DNA of 64,000 nt from Aphrocallistes beatrix (Eukaryota; Porifera; Hexactinellida; Sceptrulophora; Aphrocallistidae). Location of the stretch: assembly GCA_963281255.1 (NCBI GenBank), contig OY725491.1, forward strand, positions 2,976,001 to 3,040,000, given 5' to 3'. This document shows positions 30,929-41,632 of this stretch, piece by piece. A program made the translations under genes and the position numbers. Below the pieces are notes generated by a model. The model saw only the letters and a program-made list of their open reading frames with translations. It had not been told where the DNA came from and searched no databases. Each line of letters begins with the position of its first letter. The first letter of the stretch is position 1.

Positions 30929-33127
30929 TTAGTGAAAAATGGATTTTGCGGTACTTTCTTCAACATCCAATTCTTCTAATATTTCGTTTAAAGAACAAGA
31001 AGCATCAAAATCTATGGGAACTCTCTTTGAGAAGCGACACCTCTCACATTTTTCTCTATATACTAGCATATAATGAGTCTTTATTAGGAGATGACTCGCT
31101 GTCGTAGAAACTTTGAGTCGACTTTTTTGAGGTGGAGCCAGTTGCTTACCCATACTGAATACTCTTTCGAGACTTGCAGTTGTGGTCCACATCCCAAATA
31201 ACTCAGTGGCATCAGTTTCTGTGACTTTGGATCCCTCCCTTTGTCTTCTTGCTAACAACATTTTTAAGCCATCCTCAGCAATCATCTTAAATTCTAAATC
31301 AGTTGAAAGTAAACATCCTCTAAATCCAGGGTGGCAAAAATAAGCAGTGGCGTGTAAACAAAAACCTATTTTTTCGGAATTAGGGTCTTCTCTTATCAGC
31401 AAATTCAAACGAGCTTCACATTTGGTTATCACGCGAAATTGTTCAACTTCTTTAATATAGGATTGACGGATAGCGAATGCTATTGCGACAATAACGCCAA
31501 TGTTCTCTCCAAATTTGATTGAATCACTTTGTACAATGTCTAAAGCGATACAAATTGGTTTTATGACTTCTAACAACTTAAGAACCCCATACCGAAACTC
31601 ATTGTTAACAATTGCATCACTTATTAGTGAGGGTAACTTCTTCCGTTTTGAATATTCATGGATGTGGTGACGGTTAATAATCACACTTTCCAGAAGATCA
31701 TATGCTGAGTTCCAACGAACATCAGTCATACTAGCCATCTTTTTCGGAAGGCCACCATTTTCTTCTCCTACTCTCCTAAAGTATCCACTTATATTGCTAG
31801 CTTGTTGAATTAATTGTTTTGCGCCAAGAACGGTTATTACATCGTGGCACAACAAGTTTAAGAGATGTGCTGAACATCGAATGATAAATGGGGAGATTTT
31901 ATCAGATTTTGAACTGAAAAGTGAACGCGCATACCTGGCTCCCTTTAAAATAGTAGCATCTCCATCACAAATAAAACTTACAACAGGCGTGTTTAGTCTT
32001 TCTGATATGGTTTGAGCCCATTGCAACATCTGAATACCATCATATTCGTGATCTCGAGATTCACTTGGCGCATAAATATGGTCGTAAAGAGTATTACAAA
32101 TTTCTAGTTCTTCCTCATCGAAGCGTAATGCAGGATCGGAAAAAGAACGGAGGAGTGAAGCGTATGTAACACTCCTACGCGATGGATCAATCCAAGTATC
32201 CACTGCTATTTGTGCCGACTTCCAGTTTTTGACTGAATTTTCTACCTCAAGTTTAGCCATTTGATAGAGGCGAGGGATGATGACATTACGTAGCCTGTGA
32301 GCTGTAGGCATGGGGCAATGTGGAGAAATTGTAGAGATGAATTGTTTGTCAACATCCAGCTCAAATCCATCTTCCGGCATTGACAATTGGACAGCAAACT
32401 TGCAAGCTAGGTCTTCTATTATTCTAGTTTGTTCATTTGTTGGTGGTGCTGAAGGAAATTCACACTTACTGCTTGTGGTGACTACTATTTTGGTTGCATC
32501 ATGCTGATCTAATTCAGTTGTGGACACAGCTTGATACTCTTGATAGCATGAATTGTTAGAAATGCGTTTTTTTCTGGGAGGTGGACAATCAATAACTGAC
32601 TGTAATAATCTAGAGATTTGGAGAGGATATTTTTCCTTGAGCTTCTCTTTGAAAGGGCATTGATTCAGAAGATGGTCGATTATTTTGCTGGTGTGCGCTG
32701 AATTGATATTCACAAGAGTACAAGTCCCAATGTGTGTGAGACCGCGAGAACCAAACACATTTTTGCCACGCTGTTTTGATTTTGTGTTTGTTGCTTGATT
32801 TCGAGGTGCCCAATCATCTTTCAAATCATACATGGGGTCGTGAATTTGTGCGTCATAAGTTTCGTTACTTTTTACAATCGAATCTATCATGTATACACGA
32901 GAAGGGGAACTAGAATACTGAGAATCCTGAGAATAGAGCACGTAACCAATACACGTTACCATGTGTGAAATTTTACTGCCAATTTTAAATGCCTTTTTCA
33001 TATCGTAGCGGAGTAAGGGCCACATGGGCCCCTTTGGTTGGCCAACACGGAGATTCAAGTTACTTATGGTCCTTCCTTCAGAATTAGATAAATCTTCAGA
33101 TCTGCTGGTAGAAAATTCATCACTCAT
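30929..33127 (-). CDS. hAT-like transposase, 732 aa, intact frame
   Basis: N-terminal 160 residues are not a clear BED finger; CTLVNINSAHTSKIIDHLL (136-154) with the neighbouring Cys157 could be a degenerate zinc site. Core: AVDTWIDPS with Asp310, FICDGDAT with Asp388, IIRCSAHLLNLL (Cys418/His421), TDVRWNSAYD (468-477). C-terminus: FGMWTTTASLERVFSMGKQL, with Trp647 and Glu654, the hAT dimerisation signature. Length is normal. No frameshift, in contrast to its neighbour in the same element, so it is younger, under selection, or lucky. It lies 164 bp inside the left inverted repeat. Could be the mobilising enzyme of the whole unit or a domesticated gene. The start is the first ATG of the frame. 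Confidence 0.88.
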   Translation of the reverse strand: MSDEFSTSRSEDLSNSEGRTISNLNLRVGQPKGPMWPLLRYDMKKAFKIGSKISHMVTCIGYVLYSQDSQYSSSPSRVYMIDSIVKSNETYDAQIHDPMYDLKDDWAPRNQATNTKSKQRGKNVFGSRGLTHIGTCTLVNINSAHTSKIIDHLLNQCPFKEKLKEKYPLQISRLLQSVIDCPPPRKKRISNNSCYQEYQAVSTTELDQHDATKIVVTTSSKCEFPSAPPTNEQTRIIEDLACKFAVQLSMPEDGFELDVDKQFISTISPHCPMPTAHRLRNVIIPRLYQMAKLEVENSVKNWKSAQIAVDTWIDPSRRSVTYASLLRSFSDPALRFDEEELEICNTLYDHIYAPSESRDHEYDGIQMLQWAQTISERLNTPVVSFICDGDATILKGARYARSLFSSKSDKISPFIIRCSAHLLNLLCHDVITVLGAKQLIQQASNISGYFRRVGEENGGLPKKMASMTDVRWNSAYDLLESVIINRHHIHEYSKRKKLPSLISDAIVNNEFRYGVLKLLEVIKPICIALDIVQSDSIKFGENIGVIVAIAFAIRQSYIKEVEQFRVITKCEARLNLLIREDPNSEKIGFCLHATAYFCHPGFRGCLLSTDLEFKMIAEDGLKMLLARRQREGSKVTETDATELFGMWTTTASLERVFSMGKQLAPPQKSRLKVSTTASHLLIKTHYMLVYREKCERCRFSKRVPIDFDASCSLNEILEELDVEESTAKSIFH

Positions 33128-34429
33128 CTTCAGATTGTATAAAACAAATCTCTAGCTATCTTATCACATAGAATAGAATGCATAAATTTCTTGAATAGTA
33201 GCCTAGATGCTAGATATATCCATATTTGTACCCTTTGTACTTATGAACACTAACTGTTTTAAGGGTCGCTTAAACATTACGCAACGTAAAACTTACGTAA
33301 AGTTTGACCGTCCTTATTATACAAATGCATTAAGTTATGATTGCTTTATCTTTATGGAAAGCAAGTGTTTTTACTCAATATAGTATGATTCAAACTCGCG
33401 CAATAAGGGATGTCGAAATACTTGAGAGATAATGTACCTCATATACTATGACTCCCCATAATTCGGTCTATTGATTAATATCAAACGTACTAAGGGTAGG
33501 ATGGAGCTGCGTATCCGCAACCGGGACATCATGCGAGGCAATTTAAGATCCTGTTTTCACTTTTGCATTTTCCGGGATGTCAAAAATTAACATCTGCTTC
33601 CACAATCGCATACGTTCCATCCCTAAACGCACATGCCGTATAGATGACTCTAATGAAAAACTAATCAAAAATATATGTGAAAATTATGCAAATAATGTTG
33701 TTCTTTGGCCTTGTATATTAAAATTCATACAACGTTAAATGCTCTCGATGTATCTATGGATTCATCAAAATCATGGGCCTAACTGTAATTAAAATCAAAA
33801 CATCTACGGATTCGTCCTGTGTGGTAACTAATATAGTACAAAGTTACACCATCATGAAGTATAATGCGGTATATTGAAGGTATATTGAAGGTTTATTGAG
33901 GGTATATTAAAGGTATAACGTGGTATAATGGAGGTATATTGTGGTATACCGAAAGATTATACTATTCTGGTATAATTAATATACCTAATTATACCATCGA
34001 TATACCTCCTCGAGTGCTCTCAACACCTTGTGTATTGCAAAAAACAGGAATAATCACATCTTTAACACTTGGAGGTAATAAACAGATCAGAGAAGCAATG
34101 TAGTGAAGATTTTGGGTCTATCAACACATTTCCAATGTTGTTTTAAGAAAAACCATGCAAGTGAATAAATATTTAATAGAAAATATACAATATCACAAAG
34201 TTATTTACTTGCTTTAACTGTTGAAACATATAATCGAAGAATTCTGTTTGCTAATGTAAGCCACCTCACGTTATGCAACTTACACGGTTTCATATTCGCA
34301 AGCGATATTGGGAAATAGCCAGATTGGACAGCTATTGATGCTTCAAACATATATTTTTGATCAGTGTTCATCGTTTCTAAAATTGCATTGTGAATAGGAT
34401 TGATTTACCAGATATTTCTTTGAATTGTA
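33128..34429. other. Spacer with GGTATATTG-type short repeats
   Basis: Around 33,868-33,980 GGTATATTGAAGG-like units of 11-13 bp recur six to eight times. 33,492-33,635 has imperfect inverted ends (AGGATGGAGCTGCGTAT against the complement of ATACGTTCCATCC), perhaps a worn MITE. No gene. Confidence 0.45.
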
Positions 34430-35650
34430 CTAATGGCAGACAAGAAAGATCATTGTTTTGAATTTGCGTGCCAATCTGTCTACTAAAACTTGATGATCCT
34501 GACGTTTTCCATCAATAAACTTGAAATAATGTCTTAGAAATAATTCTAATCCATGAAACATGCAAACAAACCAATGCATTGGTTTGCCAATCTCAACTTC
34601 AAATCTACGAAAGACTCCTAATCTTCCAGTATTAACAGGTGTGCCATCACCTCCCAATGCAATGATATTCCCTTGACTTTCAGTTATCACATCGACAATT
34701 CCATTAACATTATCATCGCCTTTCCAGAGTCAGGGGAAATATGATCAACAAAAATATCACCAGGTTGGGAAATTAATGTGATATTTCTTCTGGATGTATC
34801 TCATAATGAACTTGTCCTTCACTTTGTAATTCAACTTTTGTATGCTTGTCAATCCTACCATCAAAGTATAAGCTAGAAATGTTTTGGAAATTTTCATTTT
34901 TTCTTTATCTCACATATAGTTGGCGTTCTTTATGACGATGTCTTCTACGTAATCTTATTCCTGTCGATTATCATTGATTGATCGGTTTTAGTTACCATAT
35001 CCAAATCAATTAGAAAATTATTCAGAATATCAGCAAGAGCACGATCAGAGATTCCATATATATCTGCAGCTTGAATAGTGTTCCTCATGTTTCTGGGAAA
35101 ATGTGAATTTCCTAGGATGGAACTTTTCAATTCATTATTGAGACTAATTGTAGGATCATTGCTTTCTACAATTTCCTCGGATAATTCAGTATCAGAATAG
35201 TCTACTCCTTCATCTGCAACCTGAATTAATTTTAATCTCTTCCCCTCATTTTTAACACGAATAGAAGTTCTGCATTTGCTTTTTCTACATTTCTCATGAG
35301 CTTTGTGATAATTGGATCGATATTGCCTATAACCATTAACCGAGCTCCTCGCTGATCGATTAGGAATGGACATTCTCTCAAGTTAACCTTGAATTCTCTA
35401 GGATAGTTACATAAATCAAGAGTTAAACAATGACATGAAGCAATATTAAATAACTCGATGAGCCAATTTGTATTTTTCTCCGTAAGTGCATCACTTCGTT
35501 TAGAGAGTGGGGTTTCTCCTATCTTCATTCCACTGAGGTAATATGAATTTACTCAATCCCTTACCGTTTTATTCAGAATTGTTGGAATTGAAGCTTTATT
35601 CCAAATATTTATAATATCTTTGGTTGCTTGTGCAATGTACATGCCTCAAT
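34430..35650 (-). pseudogene. Relic of a transposon-associated family with GGDGTPVNTG core
   Basis: Read leftward: TKDIINIWNKASIPTI near 35,620-35,570; frame 35,528-35,232 with FNIASCHCLTLDLC and ECPFLIDQRGARLMVIGNID; frame 35,373-34,945 with AADIYGISDRALADILNNFL and MIIDRNKI; SLYFDGRIDKHTKVELQSEG near 34,890-34,825; LISQPGDIFVDHISPDSGKA near 34,780-34,720; and the frame 34,690-34,430 with IIALGGDGTPVNTGRLGVF and GKPMHWFVCMFHGLELFLRH. From memory these blocks, in this order, define a protein family common in invertebrate transposons but of unproven chemistry. Several frameshifts and stops; not functional here. The C-terminal part beyond 34,430 is lost. Confidence 0.65.
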
Positions 35651-35861
35651 GATGGTTGCACACACCGCTTTCTATGAGTTGAGCTCGAATACATCGGGCA
35701 TGATTTACAACATCAAGCTTTGTAGGAAGTTGAATACCGGAAAGGTTTTAGGATGTCCCAACAAAAATTTCGACGATTTATTCCTGGTAACTGCCATGTA
35801 ATAATTAAAAAAAGTTGATTTACTTGTAGTAGTTGAAAAGTGATATTATGCGGTTATAATG

Positions 35862-35863
<2 letters not shown>

Positions 35864-35923
<60 letters not shown>

Positions 35924-36030
35924 ATAGTTTAGTGCTTTATAGTAAATACATATATAAGTTAATACATATATAGTTAATACATCATCATATATAGTTAATA
36001 CATATCATATATAGTTAATACATATATAAA
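35864..36030. repeat. (AAT)n microsatellite and ATATAGTTAATACAT repeats
   Basis: About 19 AAT units (35,864-35,921) are followed by several copies of TATATAGTTAATACAT (35,940-36,030). Confidence 0.95.
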
Positions 36031-36189
36031 TAAAGCCACATAAAATATAATAATATGATAGATTGTGAGCAAACACATTTATGCATTTAAAGCAGTAAGC
36101 CAACTATAAAATAACAATATGGTTGAAATAATATTTAATTGATTATTTCAACCTTGTAATCAATGCTTTGAGTATCTAAAGCTAAGCTA

Positions 36190-36577
36190 AGCTATGCTAA
36201 GCTGAAGCTTGAATAGATTTATAGTTATTGAGTATATCATTTAAAGGAGTGAAAAAGGGGGGTTTTTGTCCGATTTCTTTGCATATTAGAACATAACTTT
36301 TGATAGGATGCTATAAATTGGAAAGTTCTATCTTTATAATAATCACTCTGAATCCTAAGTGACATTTACTATTCTAAAACACTCTCATCATTAAAGGGAT
36401 AAGTTAACACAAATGTGGGCAAAATTCCCAACAAATTTCGAATTTCTCCCTGTAGGGTAATGTTAAAATGTAAATGAGGCAGTTTAATGATCAAATAATT
36501 ATTTTTTAGGTCAAGCCGGTTCATTTCTGAGATCGCCATGTGATTAGGACCAAAAGTTGAAAAATCGATCCACCCTA
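36190..36577 (-). repeat. Right terminal inverted repeat of the 6.2-kb element
   Basis: Complement of 30,364-30,765; ends CACCCTA at 36,577. Small indels and substitutions separate the two arms. Confidence 0.88.
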
Positions 36578-38684
36578 AATTAGGTAGTCTATCATTTGAA
36601 ACATTTTCTATATCTCTTATTATTTCAGATCATGAATGAAGTGTATTTTTAGAAATGCAAATAACCTCGCTTGATATGCATTTTGGACCATATGTATTAT
36701 TAGCATTGTGTATTAACATACTAATATCAAAATTATTAAAATCTGTAATTTAAATGTTCTTTACTATCACTTTGAGGGTACCTGTCAATACAACTAGTTT
36801 GTGCTTTCAAATGAATATGAAATGAATAAAATATACTGTGAGTGTATTTTATGTAGTCTCTCAACGTGTTTTATGGGGTTTTGCAAGGTGTTTTAAACTC
36901 GCTGATAGATTGCTCAAACACTTCGACTGCATATATGCACGCTCACAAATAGCATATAATCACGGAGATAAACTGCTAAAATGACGACAATAAACCGATA
37001 GAATAGCTCAATATTTCGAGAAAATTCACTCTATCTAGCAACTGCCGTTTATTCATTCCTATTTTTGGTTGTATTTGTATAAACACGCAGACAGACAACA
37101 TAGAAACACTCTGATAGAGTACATATAGGTTTGGTTCCATTTAGCCAGCTTACTTCTACCCTAATGCAGTCCCTTTAAACAGGTCTACTATTTGTATATT
37201 TTACGCCACTTTGAACTGTTTCACGTACCTTTAGACTGTTTCGGTCCGCTTAATCTGTTCCTGTCCCTTTAAGCTTTAATGTTTTTCAAAATGCTTGATG
37301 CCCTCGTATCAACGAGTGCCCTTACCAATTGAGCTATTCCATTTCCTTGTACGCAATTATAAATATTTTTAAAAGCAAATTGAAGCCTGTAAAATTACCC
37401 AGCAGATAAATATCTAATATCTAACTTTGGAAATGAAGCTTTATAATGCATGAATTCTAAATATGGAATAGCAGGCATATTCATCTAGAAACGAAACTCA
37501 TTTTTTTAAATTTTAGTGCAATTATACTTAGAACGAATCGTACTTACATAAACTCCGACCCTTTTCAAAGTTGTTTTTAGCATATTTTGCTAAAGAAATT
37601 AGTAAGATTTATTGCAGGCAGCAGTTAAATGATTTTACGCAGCTTCTCTCTCGTTTCCGGCACCTTTGAGACAGCAACCAACAAAAAGCCTTTAAAGTTA
37701 TCTATGTAGTGTAAACCATGTCTAGGCTGTAAAGCTACCTTAAGATGACCATTTACATGATATAATCTCCAACGATAGACATTGGCTGGTATGGAACAAA
37801 ATCTTCAGCAAAGTTAATGTGTTTCGAAATTATTATACTTAATACACGACTTCAGTTGCCTGCTCAATGAAGCCTTGATCCTCTATTTTGATCACTATTT
37901 AAAACCCTATGCTGTAAATTCAAACTTCTCTCGGACTAGATCGCAGAAATTCGATTGTTGTTGGCGAATACACATCTGGCACTTGGCGTTTTTATCCCAA
38001 AGACTTTCATCCATGTACAAAGCTTCCGAAGTGACTCAATAGACAAACAGATATAACTTACTAATTTAATCAAACCTTCTTTGCTAATGGAAACAAGTTC
38101 CGGTTGATCGTCATAGAGTCCATTAAAAATGCGAATCCTCAAAGAATTCGCTCCAAACTCGAAGACTTATTTTCTATTGCTTCAAAACTACCACATCTGC
38201 AAAACTTTTCTCTCTAGGAGTTCGTGACTATTCTGAATTAGGATGTTACGATTATATTCATTTTCAATCCCTTTAACTGATCAAATGTTTACAAACATCA
38301 AGTTCATCGGGAAGACCAACATACCCTCTTACGAGGTGGTGAAGGTCCTGTATCAATATTTGCAATGGTATCAATCAGCTGGGTTATTGTTCAGATTAGG
38401 GTTTGATATTTTTTCAAGAATTGAGGGGCTGCTTCATCAGTGAAAGTCTCACAAATGGAGCGGACAATTTCCGAAAGTTTTGTTGTAACTTCAATATAGA
38501 CGATGGGCATCCTTTGTAGACGTGTTGTGGATAAATGTAGAGTTAGGACTCGTTTTTATAGTCAATATCATATGCATTTTGTAGCTTGAGTAAGATTGGT
38601 CTGATGTACGTAGATATTACTGAAATCCATGATCTGATTTGTTTAATAATGAAATATCCCTTAGAAGACATCAGCATACACCTT
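36578..38684. other. No recognised gene; short degenerate 20-bp repeats
   Basis: 37,160-37,280 holds four or five variants of CCTTTAAACTGTTT(CGGT)CC, the same degenerate unit as at 40.9, 43.3, 46.4 and 55.0 kb. The 68-codon minus frame at 37,936-38,142 (LVSISKEGLIKLV) and the plus frame at 38,243-38,443 are not recognised. Confidence 0.4.
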
Positions 38685-38990
38685 GGTACCAATATCAAGT
38701 TTCTACTATTTAGAGCTTTTGAACAGTAAACAAAACAGAACAATGTCAAAATGCTGCGTCATCGTGTCAATTTAGTATATATAAAAATCATATACCGAGG
38801 TGCACATCTACATGTATGTTCACACATTCTATAAATTTCAAGTCATTATCACAAATGGTCTGGCCAGACAGCGGATACTGCCGTCCGACAGAACATCAGT
38901 ACTCATTTTAGAAGTGTGCACTCCTATATCCTATTGTATAGTAACAAAGCTACTATACTAATATGTAGGAAGCACACTAAAAATATTTTT
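38685..38990 (+). repeat. Dispersed repeat R1, copy a
   Basis: Landmarks in order: GGTACCAATATCAAGTTTCT, AATGCTGCGTCATCGTG, GTGCACATCTACATGTATG, CAAGTCATTATC, TGGCCAGACAG, GTCATT/ACTCATTTTAGAAGTGTGCA, AGCTACTATAC. The same order is found at 53,795 and 57,495. Confidence 0.8.
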
Positions 38991-39399
38991 ACTATAATAC
39001 GTAATTGTATAGAACTGGAGGAAGTAGACTTAAATAATCTACATTCTTCGCATCAAATGAGCAAACGTACTTGTATTGATATAGTAGAAACAGTATAGTT
39101 GCTCAAGGATGTAAATATTTAAGACACTGAGGTATTAATGCATCGTTATTCAAATTTTTCGTGAATAATTGAAGTAATTGTAGACTCCGTGATTGGTTCT
39201 TCGAAGTTTGTATATAATTGCACTATGATTTAAAATATGAGTTTCGATTCTCGATGAATATGCCAATTTTCCATATTTAGAATTCTTGCACTTCGGTAAT
39301 ATTTCCAACTTGGCAAATACTCTGTGGAGAGAGAGATTTATCATTTAGCTTCAAAATAAATTTGCTCTTAATTACTCGTTAAATCCAATCCCAACTATC

Positions 39400-40890
39400 C
39401 ATCCAAGTCACATCCCGTTGAGCCTAGTCTCAGTTCCAAGTGAATCTAGGAAGCTACCAGCACTTCAGATATTTCAGCCAGATGAATTAGAAAGCTTAAA
39501 TTTTCCCACGAGATTAGCACTTTTGAAAATGTAATCGGTACATTGGACATTCTGCAGAATATAGAGACCTTCATACAGATATTAATGATGACAGTATTAC
39601 AGCTTACCGTCGTGTGATATGTTCAGGAATTACTACAATCCAAGAGTGCACACATTGATAGTAATCTTCATTTCAAACTCAGTTATGAAGGTTGTCCAAT
39701 TCCTCTTCTCTGGTATATAGATCGTGCTGACTTCCTCGAAAGAATCTAGGCTGACTTCACTTGACATGCTCATTAAGAAACAGATATTATTGGTGAGTTA
39801 CTAAAGTAAACATTACAATAAAAAAGGGAGACCTCCATATTCCGCTACAGTATTAAGATTCACTCTCATTATGTGATATACTCCTAATTCGGCATATCGA
39901 TATTTGGAAAAATTTCTTCCCTTACCAAGTTTTTCGCTGTTGTATAAGTTAAAGTCACATCATATCGATACTGCTCGATGAGATGTATTTACAGCTAGAA
40001 GTACAATACGACGGCAGAGATTTATCTGGGTGTGACTCTAAACTTCAGATGTACAAAAACGTATTGTGCTTCATTGTTGTCTCTTTAAAGCAATCTGCCC
40101 CGTATGTTTTGAGAGCTATTCCATTGATCAAAATCAATAATCAATTCGGGCAAGAGGGTATACTTAACTGATATTATATACTGATACATATGTTAAGCAG
40201 GGAACAATTTAATGTCAGATCAGTAGTTAGTGACAACCATTCCACGAACGTTAGCGCTTACAGGCATCTCAAAGGTATATATCCACGCACATTACATGAC
40301 AATGCAATAACCAACCCTTCAACCCAGAGAAACACATATACCTGATTTATGATACTGTGCATCTGATAAAGAATATTCGGAACAACCTCTTAGCTACCAA
40401 ATGTTTCCAAATACCAGAACTAGAAACTTCTCTAATGGATGTGACTATTAAAATTACTTCAGGATATATTCATTGGTCAATTTTTCTGTGTTCATGAGAA
40501 ATATTTAGCACTTGAATGTCATGTGAGAAAAGCTTCTAAGATTTCATATCAAGCCTTGCACCCTGGAAATATTGAACAATCTGTCTATCTATTTTCGATC
40601 TGACAACAATTACGGCTATCCACCAATATTTTCCAGAAGATAAAACTACTTCCCCATTTCAAAACTTAATCAATAATTGGTGGCTGATAGTAAACGCAAA
40701 AGAAAGGTTCTACCCTAAACTTGCTGGAAATGCATTAATCGCAAGTTGTGGAAAGATTGAATTTTTGAAGATGTTCGCGAACTGGCTAAGTGATTGGCGT
40801 GAGTCAAAGAAACTTGGTCTTTCCAAACAAACATTTGATGCTCTTATAATTAAAATGTCGTGCAGTATCTGTAAAAGTATCTGAAAGGTG
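39400..40890 (+). pseudogene. P-element-like transposase relic
   Basis: Blocks in order through shifting frames: FENVIGTLDILQNIE (39,520), SNLHFKLSYEGCPIPLLWYI (39,660-39,720), RPPYSATVLRFTLI (39,830-39,870), ILLDEMYLQLEVQYDGRD (39,970-40,020), LYKN-type MYKNVLCFIVVSLKQS (40,048-40,095), FNVRSVVSDNHSTNVSAYRH (40,210-40,270), LHPGN (40,560), and FQNLINNWWLIVNAKERFYP plus GNALIASCGKIEFLKMF (40,655-40,780). From memory this is the THAP9/P-element transposase core, including the acidic DE and SDNH positions. Many stops and shifts; no terminal repeats or THAP finger found. Confidence 0.75.
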
Positions 40891-40904
40891 ATAATCGATA
40901 TCAC

Positions 40905-41190
40905 CTTTCAGATATTTAACCTGTTTGGTATCCCTGTAAACATTTGCTGTCCATTTAACCCTTTTGCTGTCAATAATATAATTTATTGATCATTTAACCT
41001 GTCTCCTGTATGTTTAACCTGTTTGCTATCACTTGAAATTGTTTCCTGCCTTTTGAAACTTTTTTATTTTTCCTTTAAACTCTGCTGTCACTTGACACGG
41101 TTTTTCGATATCCAACATCTCTGTCTCCTTAAGCTGTTTGCTGTACCTTTGATCTATTTTTCCTCCCTTTAACCTGATTAATATCTCTAA
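40905..41190 (+). repeat. Degenerate 20-bp minisatellite (TTTAACCTGTTTGCTGTCCC-like)
   Basis: About a dozen variants of TTTAACCTGTTTGCTGTCCC in tandem, poorly conserved but phased near 20-25 bp. Confidence 0.65.
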
Positions 41191-41632
41191 CACAAGATTG
41201 AGACTGCTATAGTTTTTCTGAGTCAAGAAGCCTACCGTGTATTGATTGAATTAATATATTTTATGAAATGTGGAAATAGCTAGGAGACCTTCTCTGATCT
41301 GCTAAATAATTTTACATCCTAGTAATCAGGGTTTGGTCCAAATCCAATTCCAAAACAGTATTTACATACAAAGTAAATACATTTTAAAATGTAGTATCTA
41401 AAATACATCAAATACAAAATACATTTGCATTTGATCCCAACTCTGTCATAGACATAGCCAGATCCAGGATTTTCGCTGCACGAAGCGAGTGAAATGAGCA
41501 ATGTTAAGGAGGATAAGGGGGCTTGCCCCTCGGGAAAATGAATTGAGCCTTTTACACCCATAGGCCAGTTTAGACGCCATTTTGAATACATTACTTCATA
41601 CTGTATAATATGCAAAGTGCACTTATTTAATA
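41191..41632. other. No gene; palindromic TACATTT-rich stretch
   Basis: 41,350-41,420 is rich in AAATACATTTTAAAATGTA-type palindromes of the sort found at worn MITEs. Nothing further. Confidence 0.3.

Larger units (their letters stand above)
30364..36577. mobile_element. 6.2-kb element with long terminal inverted repeats and two genes
   Basis: Left (30,364-30,765) and right (36,190-36,577) ends are inverted copies about 390-400 bp long and roughly 90% alike by eye, starting TAGGGTG. Between them, both on the minus strand, lie an intact hAT-like transposase gene (30,929-33,127) and a broken gene of another transposon-associated family (34,430-35,650), plus microsatellites. I find no target duplication: left flank GACTCCGG, right flank AATTAGGT. 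Either one two-gene transposon or a hAT-like gene inserted in an older element; no separate hAT ends were found inside. Confidence 0.75.

Noticed and set aside
33492-33635. MITE with AGGATGGA...TCCATCCCT ends
   Set aside because: Inverted match is short and gapped, and no target duplication is visible.
37296-37345. tRNA gene on the minus strand (TAGCTCAATTGGTAAGG)
   Set aside because: The D-arm/A-box text is good, but the anticodon loop would have six bases and no T-arm/B-box follows. At most a tRNA-derived fragment.
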